Source: CBDFNC01 sp965249895 (GTDB taxonomy: Bacteria > Pseudomonadota > Gammaproteobacteria > Enterobacterales > CBDFNC01). From it: DNA of 64,000 nucleotides. Shown piece after piece: positions 35,479-43,671 of this stretch. Within the stretch, counting starts at the first letter, position 1; every line of letters starts with the position of its first letter. The stretch is taken from positions 1,302,001-1,366,000 of the forward strand of contig CBDFNC010000004.1 in NCBI GenBank assembly GCA_965249895.1, given 5' to 3'. Position numbers and translations under genes: made by a program. Below the pieces are notes generated by a model. It saw only the letters and a list, made by a program, of their open reading frames with translations, ran no database searches and was not told the origin of the DNA.

Positions 35479-35649
35479 GAGAACAAGCGATCAGCTTCGG
35501 TGAGAATGAGTGATCATCTTCATGAGAACAAGCGATCAGCTTCGGTGAGAATGAGTGATGAGAACAAGCGATCAGCTTCGGTGAGAATGAGTGATCATCT
35601 TCATGAGAACAAGCGATCAGCTTCGGTGAGAATGAGTGATCATCTTCAT
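35479..35649. repeat. 45-bp tandem repeats at the IS21 right end
   Basis: Four head-to-tail copies of a 45-bp unit starting GAGAACAAGCGATCAGC and ending CATCTTCAT: 35479-35523, 35524-35559 (36 bp, lacking the last 9), 35560-35604 and 35605-35649, with a partial unit on each side. Each unit holds two TGATCA-type motifs found once or twice at the left end. This is an expanded set of likely transposase-binding sites, not a CRISPR array: no unique spacers. Confidence 0.9.
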
Positions 35650-35660
35650 GAGAATACGCA

Positions 35661-35950
35661 ACCTCTTTGAGAATGACATCTTCATGGCAATGCAAAGCAC
35701 CGGCTGTCAGCAAGCAACCAGTGATATCCAGTGTGTCTATCATCTCTCTTACCGCTTGTATTTCCGTGCCTTTTCCTTTACAAGGTCGGTGAGTTAACAC
35801 TAGCCCCTGCTCAACCTCAAAGGCCGAAACGAGGAACAAGGGATCATCATGGCGGCTGGATTTAGCACCTTTTATCACCTTTCCGTCCACGCTGATGATA
35901 GGTGCACCATTTCTTTCCCGGCGAATATTTACCCACCCAACCATTGCTGA
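35661..35950 (-). pseudogene. ISAs1-family transposase, N-terminal/middle part
   Basis: Minus-strand frame reads APIISVDGKVIKGAKSS, which includes the first catalytic Asp of ISAs1 transposases, then HDDPLFLVSAFEVEQGLVL, KGKGTEIQAVREMID and GCLLTAGALHCHEDVI, with Ala where most members have DALHC. It is interrupted at 35660 by the IS21 end, and the far N-terminus is cut off near 35950 by the IS630 element. Confidence 0.82.
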
Positions 35951-35957
35951 TAAGCAC

Positions 35958-36976
35958 CTAGGTAAAAGTTATTCTGAATTTAGATGGATAATTAGACAGG
36001 ATGTTTTTTACACACTTGGTCAGATTTTCAAATGTTTCAAAAGCGCAGGTGGGAAGCCATTCATACTTAATTTTCCGCCATAGCATTTCTATGATATTCA
36101 GCTCTGGCGAATAAGCTGGCAGATACAGCACCAAAACACCCTCTGTTATCCAGTCACTGCATTTCTCTTTAAATTTCGCAGAGCGGTGAAAAGATGCGTT
36201 GTCCAGAAAAACGACTGTCAGTTTTTTCTTTGCGGTGTGTGGCTTATTTTCTATCAGCTTTTCAAACGCCTCGATGACTGTGTCAGTAGTAACGTGACCT
36301 TCGGTGCTGTGGTAAACCAGCTTTCCTTGGCGGCTTAAAAAGCCAAGTACGTTCAATCGCTTACTATGCGAATAGGCAGGAAATGCAAACGGCTCACCGA
36401 CTGGGCTCCATGCGTAAGGTAAGTTCGATTTTTGGCTGAAACCTGATTCATTGAAATAATAGAGGTCCAACTCGCCCTCTTGTTCAAGCTTTATAAATTT
36501 ATTCAGGGTGTTGTAACACTTTCGGAACGCCTCTTCATCACGCTTTAGTTTGAGTGAATGTCTGGCTCTTTTATGGCTGTAGTTAAATTTTTTTTCAACG
36601 TTCGCTTAATCGTTGAAACGCTGGCTTTTTTGCCGCTTTCTTTCTCCATCAGGGACTGGGCTCGCTTGAGTTGATGAGGCTCCTCATCCACAAGCTCTTT
36701 CAGGCGCTGTTTCTCCTCATCCGTATAAATAGTGGGCCGCCCCGTTCGCTTTGCGTCATAAAGGCTTGAGATCCCAAACTCTTCCCAGCAATCGATCCAT
36801 TTAGAAAGCGTCTCCAAGCTGGTATCGAAGATATCCGCTAGCTGCTTAATATCGTATCTCTTATGGCTGAGTAGGATGACATGAGCCCGGATTCTACAAC
36901 GATGTTTGGGGTGATTAGCCACAGACTCTCTAAGGGTAATTTGTTCGGCCTCAGTAAGGCGCCATACTACTTTCAC
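35958..36976 (-). CDS. IS630-family transposase in two frames (possible -1 frameshift)
   Basis: First frame from a GTG at 36976: MKVVWRLTEAEQITLRE, a helix-turn-helix (DIKQLADIFDTSLETLSKW) and RTGRPTIYTDEEKQRL, ending at 36545. Second frame to 35958: HKRARHSLKLKRDEEAF, DLYYFNESGFSQKSNLPY, VVFLDNASFHRS and LPAYSPELNIIEMLWRKIK, giving the DDE catalytic set. The frames meet at a run of eight A (minus strand) just after TLKK; a -1 slip there fuses them exactly. Whether this is programmed, as in several IS630 members, or a mutation cannot be settled here. Confidence 0.8.
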
Positions 36977-36999
36977 GGATTGGTACGCATGATGTTGAA

Positions 37000-38739
37000 A
37001 ATTGATGCATGTGGAACCCATCAAACCTGGGTAACAAATTGGAGGGAGAAATCTGAGGAGATAAGGTCTGCTATTTGAGATAATCACTTCGCCAAAAACA
37101 ACAACCAAAAAAGACAGAATGCCGATACTAAACCGAACACCACTTAGCTCCTCAGATAAACTCGATCTTCTCGCAAAGAGCGCCATTTTACAAGCCCATG
37201 GTGATATCACCGCCTTATCCGATGAATTCGGTATATCCCGCAAGGCTGTCTACACCGCCCGCGGGGCTGCCCGGGCTGCCTTCGACGCCCTCGTCAAAAC
37301 GCAAAGTGAGCCGGATTGTATCGCGACGCTTGATGTGGATGTGCCACACCTGCGCCGCAGTATTGTCGCGTTAACCATCACTGCCCCCAATTCCATTCGC
37401 AGTATTGAAGCGCTTATACCTCTGCTGTATCCCGGCTGTAAAGTCAGCTATGGCTATATACAAGGGGTTATTGCCGAGGCGCAAAAAAATGCCGCTGACT
37501 TCAACCGAACGGTGCCATTATCAGCCATCCAGAGCGGTGCGGTGGATGAAATGTTCAGCCAGGGCGACCCTGTGCTGGCGGGCGTTGACCTGGATCCCGG
37601 CTACCTGTTCTGCCTGTCTCACGAGCAACAGCGAGATGGTAAAACCTGGGCCAAAGTACTCCAGCAGGCTGCTGCTCAGGGGATGATGCCAAAACACATC
37701 GTCAAAGACGGTGCCAAGGGGATAGCCGCCGGTGTCACCACGGTTTTCGAACAGGCGCAGCAACGTGATGATATTTTTCATGCCCTGTATATCGCTGCCA
37801 AGGCGGTGCGCAGGGTTGAGCAACGTGCTTACTATTACATTGCCCAGGAAGAAAAGGCGTACCAGGCCATCAGCCCCACCATAACAGAAGACCCGGATGA
37901 TACGTTCGGTCAATGGCTGCGTGCAGATAACCAATGCGATAAGGCTATCGAGCGCTATGAGCATGCTGAACGGGCTTTGCACCTTCTTCACGCCACCTTC
38001 AGCTGCGTTTGCCGAAAGACCGGCAAGCTAATGACCACCGAAATGGCGCAGACCAGGCTGGCCCATGCCACGCTATTGCTGCGCAGGGCGGCACATAAGG
38101 AATGTAACAAGGCGGCGACTTATCTGGTAAACCGCTTGGATGGCCTCACTCTGGCCACCCAAGCACTCCATGATAAGTTACAAGGCTGTATTGCACGTTA
38201 TTCTCAGCAACCAGTTGAGCTGGCCTGCCGCTTCTTTGAGTGCCGACGTGAATTAGCAAAAGCCGGGAAGCACAAGCAACAGCGGCTTATTCAGGAAATG
38301 CTCGGCAGCTACCGCCTGTTGACCCAACAGTTGGATGAAACACGCTGTGAGCAGCTGATGCAGGAAGTGGAAATGTTACTCACCAAACGTCACCGCGCGT
38401 CCAGTGCCATTGAAGGCTTCAACGCCACCTTACGCACTTATCTGTATGCCAGAAAGGGTGTGAACCAAGCGTTTCTGGAGCTGTTCCGCGCCTGGTACAA
38501 CCTGCGGGAAAAGCGCTGGGGACGTCACAAAGGCCGGTCAGCCCACGAATTGCTGACGGGAGAAAAGGTGACCGACTGGCTGACACTGCTTGGCTTCCCA
38601 CCGAGTAAGCTCAGCCACTGATTTTAGCCTGGTAACAGGCAACCCAAACTGACTATTTATTAATCTGATCCAGCACTCGCTGAATTGGAGAGGAGCTATT
38701 GGTTTTGTTACCCTAAACGGGTGGAATTTGATCAGTCCC
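37000..38739 (+). mobile_element. ISNCY-like insertion sequence (left end approximate)
   Basis: The right end is placed at 38739 because the 22 bp at 38718-38739 recur, with one change, at the very end of the window (63979-64000, opposite strand), and because the flanking IS1595 sequence resumes there. The left end is only approximate: a related GGGTAACAAA motif occurs near 37030. Confidence 0.6.
37119..38621 (+). CDS. ISNCY-type DDE transposase
   Basis: 500 residues. It has an N-terminal HTH-like segment (DITALSDEFGISRKAVYTARG), an apparent Asp near AVDEMFSQGDPVLAGVDLD, a second in IVKDGAKGIAAG, a long helical insertion (about 215-420), and a C-terminal RASSAIEGFNATLRTYLYAR with the catalytic Glu, followed by RWGRHKGRSAHELLTG. 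The last part is typical of a class of unclassified (ISNCY) transposases. The frame is intact. Its group is by recollection of the C-terminal signature and should be treated as tentative. Confidence 0.75.
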   Translation: MPILNRTPLSSSDKLDLLAKSAILQAHGDITALSDEFGISRKAVYTARGAARAAFDALVKTQSEPDCIATLDVDVPHLRRSIVALTITAPNSIRSIEALIPLLYPGCKVSYGYIQGVIAEAQKNAADFNRTVPLSAIQSGAVDEMFSQGDPVLAGVDLDPGYLFCLSHEQQRDGKTWAKVLQQAAAQGMMPKHIVKDGAKGIAAGVTTVFEQAQQRDDIFHALYIAAKAVRRVEQRAYYYIAQEEKAYQAISPTITEDPDDTFGQWLRADNQCDKAIERYEHAERALHLLHATFSCVCRKTGKLMTTEMAQTRLAHATLLLRRAAHKECNKAATYLVNRLDGLTLATQALHDKLQGCIARYSQQPVELACRFFECRRELAKAGKHKQQRLIQEMLGSYRLLTQQLDETRCEQLMQEVEMLLTKRHRASSAIEGFNATLRTYLYARKGVNQAFLELFRAWYNLREKRWGRHKGRSAHELLTGEKVTDWLTLLGFPPSKLSH

Positions 38740-39215
38740 GCTTTTCCTCGGCACAACACCACCAATGAAAGTTTCGTCAACTTCAACGCACCTGATAACT
38801 TTTCTCTTTCTGGATTAAGCATTGCTGAGCGCAGCTTATGCAATAGTGCCCAAGATGTTTGATAACTTCCAAGGCCAAGTAAACGATATACTCCTAATGC
38901 ACTAACGCCATTTTTTTGATTTCTTATATACCAAACAGCACCAAACCAATCTTTGAGTGATGTTCTGGTTTTATTAAAAATAGTACCTGAAGTAACTGAC
39001 GTTTCTTTACGGAAAGCTGCACACTTTAGCGTACCGTTTTTCAACTTATATGGGGTTTTATTTACATGGCACCGAGGACAGATGAAGCCATTAGGCCAAC
39101 GAATTTTAGAAATATAATCCAGACAGGCTTGGTCATCGTGAAACCAATCTATAAATTGATCCCAATTTTTAGGGTAGTCGATACCAGATTTAAGTAAATT
39201 TGAATTCTGTGTCAT
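38740..39215 (-). pseudogene. IS1595-family transposase, truncated
   Basis: Minus-strand frame from ATG 39215: KIRWPNGFICPRCHVNKTPY begins a zinc ribbon (CPRC...; the second pair is degraded to CAAF), then TIFNKTRTSLKDWFGAVWYI and LGSYQTSWALLHKLRSAM, all typical of IS1595. The next catalytic motif VDETFIGG appears in a shifted frame, and the sequence is cut at 38739 by the ISNCY-like element. It lacks most of the catalytic domain. Confidence 0.8.
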
Positions 39216-39330
39216 TACTACATATTGACATAGGTCGGGCTAAGTGGATAGCCCTTATAAACAAACAGCTTAAATCGTTGAAACCTCTGCAATTTCAGTT
39301 AGATACGAAATAACCGATCTGGTAAATGGA

Positions 39331-39370
39331 GTGTCAGAGGTCGGAGGTTCAAATCTTCTCGTACCGACCA
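39331..39370 (+). repeat. attR: second copy of tRNA-Pro 3' end
   Basis: Forty bases matching the tRNA-Pro 3' end (26472-26511) with two differences, ending with the CCA. The upstream part of the tRNA is absent. This marks the right boundary of the integrated element. Confidence 0.9.
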
Positions 39371-39905
39371 ACTTTTAAAAGGCCGCTTACTCGTAAGAGT
39401 CAGCAGCTTTTTTATTACCTGATGAATAACGTAAATATTCTTATCTTTTAAAGCTACTTTAAATTTCTTGACTGAACTTTTTATACAGCCGCTATACCTC
39501 TGTTTATTTCTCCTTCCGCTGACATCTATGCCATCTAACGTCATCACGTGTTAACAGCTGTAAATGCATTCCCAGCACTTCTAATGCTATAAACACTATC
39601 TATTAGCCTAGTCGCATTATCAATCACCGACATTTTCAGGTTATACCTCGGAAAACGTGCAAAAACGGAGGTAACCAAGCGTTATAATTGCCGTTGACGG
39701 CAAATTTTGAACGGGCATAGATTTTGGCTTGCTTTATAAATAAAACCGGGCGTTAAACACAGGTCCAACAAACGCCAGGAGATACGTTAATAAAGGCCTG
39801 ATTGCTGGATATAAAAGATGAGACAGCAGCTGGCTAGAACTCTATTGAGTGACATCATTAGCCGTTAGTTAAAGTTTAGATATCAAGATATTAAGAGGAA
39901 TAATT
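39371..39905. other. non-coding stretch after attR
   Basis: 535 bp with a terminator hairpin right after attR and nothing else that I can support. The minus-strand frame across attR is merely a translation of the tRNA repeat. Confidence 0.5.
39382..39413 (+). terminator. terminator after attR, probably the original tRNA-Pro terminator
   Basis: Stem GCCGCTTACTC/GAGTCAGCAGC with two mismatches and a GTAA loop, followed by TTTTTT. Its spacing from the CCA (11 bases) is right for the tRNA gene before the element inserted. Confidence 0.7.
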
Positions 39906-40181
39906 ATGCCATGGTGCCTAGCGACAATTGGAAACAATGCGAAGTTCTACGCTTTTGATACATCGGAACGCCCAGTTGAAAGTTCGTTTGAGTTAAAAGA
40001 GTTCCCACATCTGGAATACGACCATAAGGGTACAGTTTTACTTAATAATCAACAACTAAAACAATTCCGAGATAATAATGTTCCGCTCTTTGATGATAAA
40101 ACCTATGCCAGCAAAGCCGCAGAATACCTGGGGATAAGGACATGGTCCTATATTGAGATCCATATGGCTGTCAATGAATAA
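39906..40181 (+). CDS. small hypothetical protein
   Basis: 91 residues, MPWCLATIGNNAKFYAFDTS at the start, with an AAGAGGA site eight bases upstream and a hairpin terminator 7 bases after its stop. The protein is soluble and charged, with no signal peptide and no known motif. The signals around it make a real gene likely. It may be part of a further accessory region beyond attR. Confidence 0.55.
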   Translation: MPWCLATIGNNAKFYAFDTSERPVESSFELKEFPHLEYDHKGTVLLNNQQLKQFRDNNVPLFDDKTYASKAAEYLGIRTWSYIEIHMAVNE

Positions 40182-40188
40182 AGAGAGC

Positions 40189-40217
40189 GCAAGCCAATGC
40201 TTTTATTGGCTTGCTTG
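40189..40217 (+). terminator. hairpin after the 91-residue gene
   Basis: A perfect 10-bp stem GCAAGCCAAT/ATTGGCTTGC with a GCTTTT loop directly follows the gene; only a short TTG follows, so strength is uncertain. Confidence 0.6.
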
Positions 40218-41096
40218 AAAATCAGACAAGCTCAATGACTACATATTGAATTGAGCTTCCTGTAGAACAAACTCCAACCTGGTTTTAATAACCAGCCTAA
40301 TGTTTTCTAATTTAATCCAACTCAAGATGCCAGCGGTCACACTTTTAAGCTTTCCAATAAGGCTAACGATAACCTATTAAGCCCAGTTCGTTACTAATAT
40401 TCCTACCAAGATTATTTGCTTGGAAGTGAATATAAGTTATAGCATGCAAGCCTTTTTAATTTATCCGATATGGAATTAAGTGGGTTAGTATAAGTTTTCC
40501 GAGGTTATGTATGTATTTTAACCATTGTAAATGTACTAATTCGCCTAGAACTGCATGGCCTGCCTAGATTGCTAGGTTAATTTAAGCCTTGGTGAACTTT
40601 TGCTTATGCACTTACCTTCAAGAAACCAGCTTATTCCTGTTTTTAACCTGCTATCTAATGCGCAGTTCCCTTATTAAGGCAAGGCAGCAACAAGGTGAAA
40701 TGAAATCACCCTTGGTAGGCGATTAAGCGAAGGATTCTGGTAATGGGCATTAACGGCGAGGATTTTTGTGTGCTTCACGCTTGCCGTTCAGGATTAAAAT
40801 CAATAAAGAGCTCAAATTTGTGGCCCTTTTCACAACTAACCTCTTTTTATATAAACCTGGATCCCCTTGCCGCAACACATTTATTAAACTTCAAAACACT
40901 ATAATAATCACGTTATACGGCATGTACGACATAGGTAAGCATCTATAACAGCAAAACAAACTAAATAACCACTCACTAACTTATAGGTTATTCATCTTAA
41001 AAACAGACAGTTAGCTTTGCCTGTTAATAATCAACCTTATTTACGCATTACTTTATCTCCGCTATACCTTATTTGATACACAAGGATCTCGTCGTC
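40218..41096. other. 880-bp stretch without a supported gene
   Basis: It holds the second 140-bp repeat (40477-40616) and a small hairpin near 40692-40718 (CAAGGTGA...TCACCCTTG). The promoter of the receptor operon should lie in the last 100-150 bp, but I cannot pick one hexamer pair over others. No riboswitch that I recognise. Confidence 0.5.
40477..40616. repeat. 140-bp MITE-like repeat, copy 2
   Basis: 138 of 140 bases match 26991-27130 in the same orientation. It is bounded by GGAAT on the left and TTCAA on the right. It carries no gene and sits 1.1 kb outside attR, so this is an independently mobile sequence rather than part of the tRNA-Pro element. Confidence 0.88.
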
Positions 41097-43118
41097 ATGA
41101 TAAAGCGCTGGATACTATTATCTTTACTTCCTTCGCTGGTCCTGGGAGAAGACTCATCTCTGACTGACCTAACCCTAAGCGAGCTGATGGAGGTGGAGCT
41201 GACTTCCGCCAGCAAAAAAACTGAAAAGTTATCCGAAGTGGCGGCTGCAGTTTATGTGGTCACCAATGAGGAAATCAGCCGCTCTGGTGCGACCTCAATC
41301 CCAGAGGCTCTTCGCCTGGTACCAGGCGTCGATGTCGCTCAAACAGATCCGAATAAATGGGCCGTCAGTATTCGAGGTTTTAACGGTCGTTTCGCCAACA
41401 AGTTATTGGTTATGGTTGATGGTAGAACCGTCTACACACCGACATTCTCCGGGGTTTATTGGGAAAACCTGGATTACCTGTTAGCCGATATTAACCGCAT
41501 CGAAGTAATACGCGGACCTGGAGCGACTCTTTGGGGGGCAAATGCAGTCAATGGGATTATTAATATCATCACCAAAGACACCTCCGATACTCAAGGTGGC
41601 TTAGCGGAGCTTGCCCTGGGTAATAAAACCAAAGGTTTGGTTAACCTGCGTCAGGGAGTGGAATTGAGTCCTGATGCCCTAATGCGCGTCTATACCAAAT
41701 TACGCAAGGTCGACGGTGCAGAAAGTTTGGCCGGCAATGGTCAGGATAATGGCGGTGAATATATTCAAGCAGGTTTTAAATTAGGCTGGCAGATCAGCGA
41801 CTCCAAGCTATTCACATTGCAGGGAGATGGTTACCACAACAAAATGGCGCAAGAGCACCTTGCTGCTAACTTTTCTCCCCCTTATTTACCACATAAACTG
41901 CTAAGCCAGGAAGATATTAAAGGCGGTAACATCATGGCTAAATGGGAGCAGCTACATAACTTAAATTCACAAACCAATTTGCAGTTTTATTTTGACTATT
42001 ACGACCGTGAAGAAGTTAAGTTTCACGACGAGTTAAAAACATTTGACCTGGATTTTCAGCACAGACTTACCCTATTTGAACACCACGATTTAATTTTTGG
42101 ATTGGGGTATCGCTGGACGGCAAACAGAGTCAAACCCGGATTATTTGTCGTCACACCTGAGGCCAAATTTAATCGCAGTAAATGGAATGGGTTTGTACAG
42201 GACGAAATTTCTTTTCCCAACCAGCGACTTCGCTTAATTATTGGCAGCAAACTGGAATGGAATGATTATACCGGCTACTCCTTTCAGCCTGGCGTAAGGG
42301 CCAGCTGGCAACCTTCGGATCACCTGACATGGTGGTCTGCCATTTCACGAGCAGAGCGCTCAGCTTCTTATGGAGAGCAAGAATATAGTCTTAACGTGAA
42401 CTCTTATCCTCCTTTTGCCTTATCGCCGGCAAACCCCTTGCCAACATTAATACAAGTTCAAGGTCAACAAGACTTTAAACCTGAAGTTCTGGATGCATAT
42501 GAGCTAGGAGGACGCTGGTTACTGCAATCCAATCTGTCACTTGATATTGCTGCATTTTATAACAAGTATAAAAATTTGCGCAGTTATCGTATGGGCCAAA
42601 CCACTCTAGATACTAGTTTTTCACCACCTTTTGTTAACCAGCCCCTTATTTTGGCCAATAATATTAGCGGTCACAGCCAAGGGGTGGAAATTCTGTCTAA
42701 TTGGCAGGTCAATACAGATACTCGCATTCGCTTGGTTTACAGTTACTTGCAGATGAGCCTTGAAGACTCTGAGCAGGTCCCCGGGTTTAGCGACGATATT
42801 ATTTCAATGAATACCGACAGGAGCCCTAAACATCAGGCATCGATTTGGAGTAGCCTGGACATCTTGCCAGAGCTAGAGTTGGACGCTCGCGTATTCTATA
42901 TAGCCGAACGCAGCTGGAAAACCAACCCAAGCCATTATATCGAAGCTAACTTTAACGCAGATTTGAGATTAAGCTGGCAAGTAAATCAACTGCTATCTGT
43001 ATCGGTGACGGGGTGTAATCTAATTCATCAAGCCAAGCAGGAGTTTGTCACTGAAACCTGGGCCTCTCCTTCACTAATTGAACGCAGTTTGTTGTTAAAT
43101 GCACAAATCAAATGGTAG
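41097..43118 (+). CDS. TonB-dependent outer-membrane receptor
   Basis: 673 residues from MIKRWILLSLLPSLVLG, a signal peptide; an in-frame TTG 24 bases upstream is less likely because it would extend the signal. The mature N-terminus has a TonB-box-like acidic stretch, then the plug domain (KLSEVAAAVYVVTNEEISRS; IRGFNGRFANKLLVMVDGR; IEVIRGPGATLWGANAVNGI) and a 22-strand-type barrel of about 480 residues ending in an aromatic-poor KW. It is the first of four overlapping genes with YfiR, hybrid kinase and GGDEF/EAL proteins. The ligand is unknown; iron, heme, vitamin or a polymer are all possible. Confidence 0.88.
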   Translation: MIKRWILLSLLPSLVLGEDSSLTDLTLSELMEVELTSASKKTEKLSEVAAAVYVVTNEEISRSGATSIPEALRLVPGVDVAQTDPNKWAVSIRGFNGRFANKLLVMVDGRTVYTPTFSGVYWENLDYLLADINRIEVIRGPGATLWGANAVNGIINIITKDTSDTQGGLAELALGNKTKGLVNLRQGVELSPDALMRVYTKLRKVDGAESLAGNGQDNGGEYIQAGFKLGWQISDSKLFTLQGDGYHNKMAQEHLAANFSPPYLPHKLLSQEDIKGGNIMAKWEQLHNLNSQTNLQFYFDYYDREEVKFHDELKTFDLDFQHRLTLFEHHDLIFGLGYRWTANRVKPGLFVVTPEAKFNRSKWNGFVQDEISFPNQRLRLIIGSKLEWNDYTGYSFQPGVRASWQPSDHLTWWSAISRAERSASYGEQEYSLNVNSYPPFALSPANPLPTLIQVQGQQDFKPEVLDAYELGGRWLLQSNLSLDIAAFYNKYKNLRSYRMGQTTLDTSFSPPFVNQPLILANNISGHSQGVEILSNWQVNTDTRIRLVYSYLQMSLEDSEQVPGFSDDIISMNTDRSPKHQASIWSSLDILPELELDARVFYIAERSWKTNPSHYIEANFNADLRLSWQVNQLLSVSVTGCNLIHQAKQEFVTETWASPSLIERSLLLNAQIKW

Positions 43119-43671
43119 CTTCTTAAAGAAGTGGCTTTTGATTAGCAAAGGGTTTACCCCTAGCTTACTCATTATCATATTGAGTTTGCATAGCCAGGCG
43201 GCTGGCGCAATACAAACCGTTGATAGGTTAAAAGCCGCCTATATCTTTAATATTGCCAAATTCACCCGCTGGCCTGAGCTCTCCCAGGAAAAATTTAACC
43301 TATGCCTATACGGCCAGAGTAGCGCTTTTAGCGAGTTAGAAAAGCTGACCGGCAAACAGTTACACAAGCGCGACATTCAAATTCTAAAACCCAAGTCAGA
43401 AGCCGACTTTAAATATTGCCATCTGCTCTTTGTCGGAGCCTCTGAACGTCGACGCTTTCGCTATTTACTCGCGCTGGTGGATAAACAAGCAGTACTTACC
43501 ATTGGTGATGACAATCAGTTTATACGCAGTGGTGGGTTAATAAACCTAAGCCAAAAGTCCAATAAGCTTATCTTTCAGGTAAATATGCACGAATTAAAGG
43601 GCTCACAACTTAAACTCAGTTCAAAAATGCTGAAATTAGCTCATAGAGTTAAGCCGGGAGTATCAAAATGA
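43099..43671 (+). CDS. YfiR family periplasmic protein (DUF4154)
   Basis: 190 residues overlapping the receptor gene by 20 bp. After a signal-anchor-like N-terminus (WLLISKGFTPSLLIIILSLH) the mature part has VDRLKAAYIFNIAKFTRWPE, the standard YfiR opening, two cysteines (LCLYGQ, YCHLLF) at the positions expected for this fold, and FIRSGGLINLSQKSNKLIFQ. YfiR in Pseudomonas represses the diguanylate cyclase YfiN from the periplasm and responds to redox and envelope stress. Here the probable partner is the neighbouring kinase, whose periplasmic loop could be contacted. The true start may be a later codon. Confidence 0.85.
   Translation: MHKSNGSFLKKWLLISKGFTPSLLIIILSLHSQAAGAIQTVDRLKAAYIFNIAKFTRWPELSQEKFNLCLYGQSSAFSELEKLTGKQLHKRDIQILKPKSEADFKYCHLLFVGASERRRFRYLLALVDKQAVLTIGDDNQFIRSGGLINLSQKSNKLIFQVNMHELKGSQLKLSSKMLKLAHRVKPGVSK

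Larger units (their letters stand above)
32943..35660 (+). mobile_element. IS21-family insertion sequence, 2718 bp
   Basis: Ends are inverted repeats starting TGC(A/G)TATTCTCATG followed by TGATCAC, with internal repeats of the TGATCA-type at both ends, as expected for IS21 transposase binding sites. It carries intact istA and istB. The flanks (AATGC left, ACCTC right) do not match, so the original target duplication has been lost through an adjacent deletion. Confidence 0.85.
26512..39370. mobile_element. decayed integrative element (prophage relic) in tRNA-Pro
   Basis: About 12.9 kb between two 40-bp tRNA-derived repeats. The contents in order are an integrase relic next to attL on the minus strand, the end of a phage lysis/capsid region, a toxin-antitoxin pair and a nest of insertion sequences. 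There is no packaging, tail, replication or repressor gene. The integrase, capsid frame and most transposases are broken, so autonomous excision is unlikely, although attL and attR are still usable by a related integrase. The right half (32.3-39.2 kb) is almost purely insertion sequences. Confidence 0.85.

Noticed and set aside
35479..35649. Regular repeats resembling a CRISPR array
   Set aside because: The 45-bp units are head-to-tail with no unique spacers and lie within the IS21 terminus; there are no cas genes.
35464..35670. Plus-strand reading frame of 68 codons with repeated residues across the IS21 right end
   Set aside because: It is only a translation of the tandem DNA repeats; no ribosome-binding site and no known protein.
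38419..38601. Minus-strand short frame inside the ISNCY-like transposase
   Set aside because: Antisense to an intact transposase and without signals of its own.
39299..39547. Minus-strand 82-codon frame over attR
   Set aside because: The reading SVREDLNLRPLT is the reverse translation of the tRNA-Pro 3' end, a common annotation artefact.
40640..40760. Possible riboswitch ahead of the TonB-dependent receptor
   Set aside because: A hairpin (CAAGGTGA...TCACCCTTG) is present, but the conserved cores of cobalamin or other known riboswitches are not seen and it is more than 300 bp from the gene.
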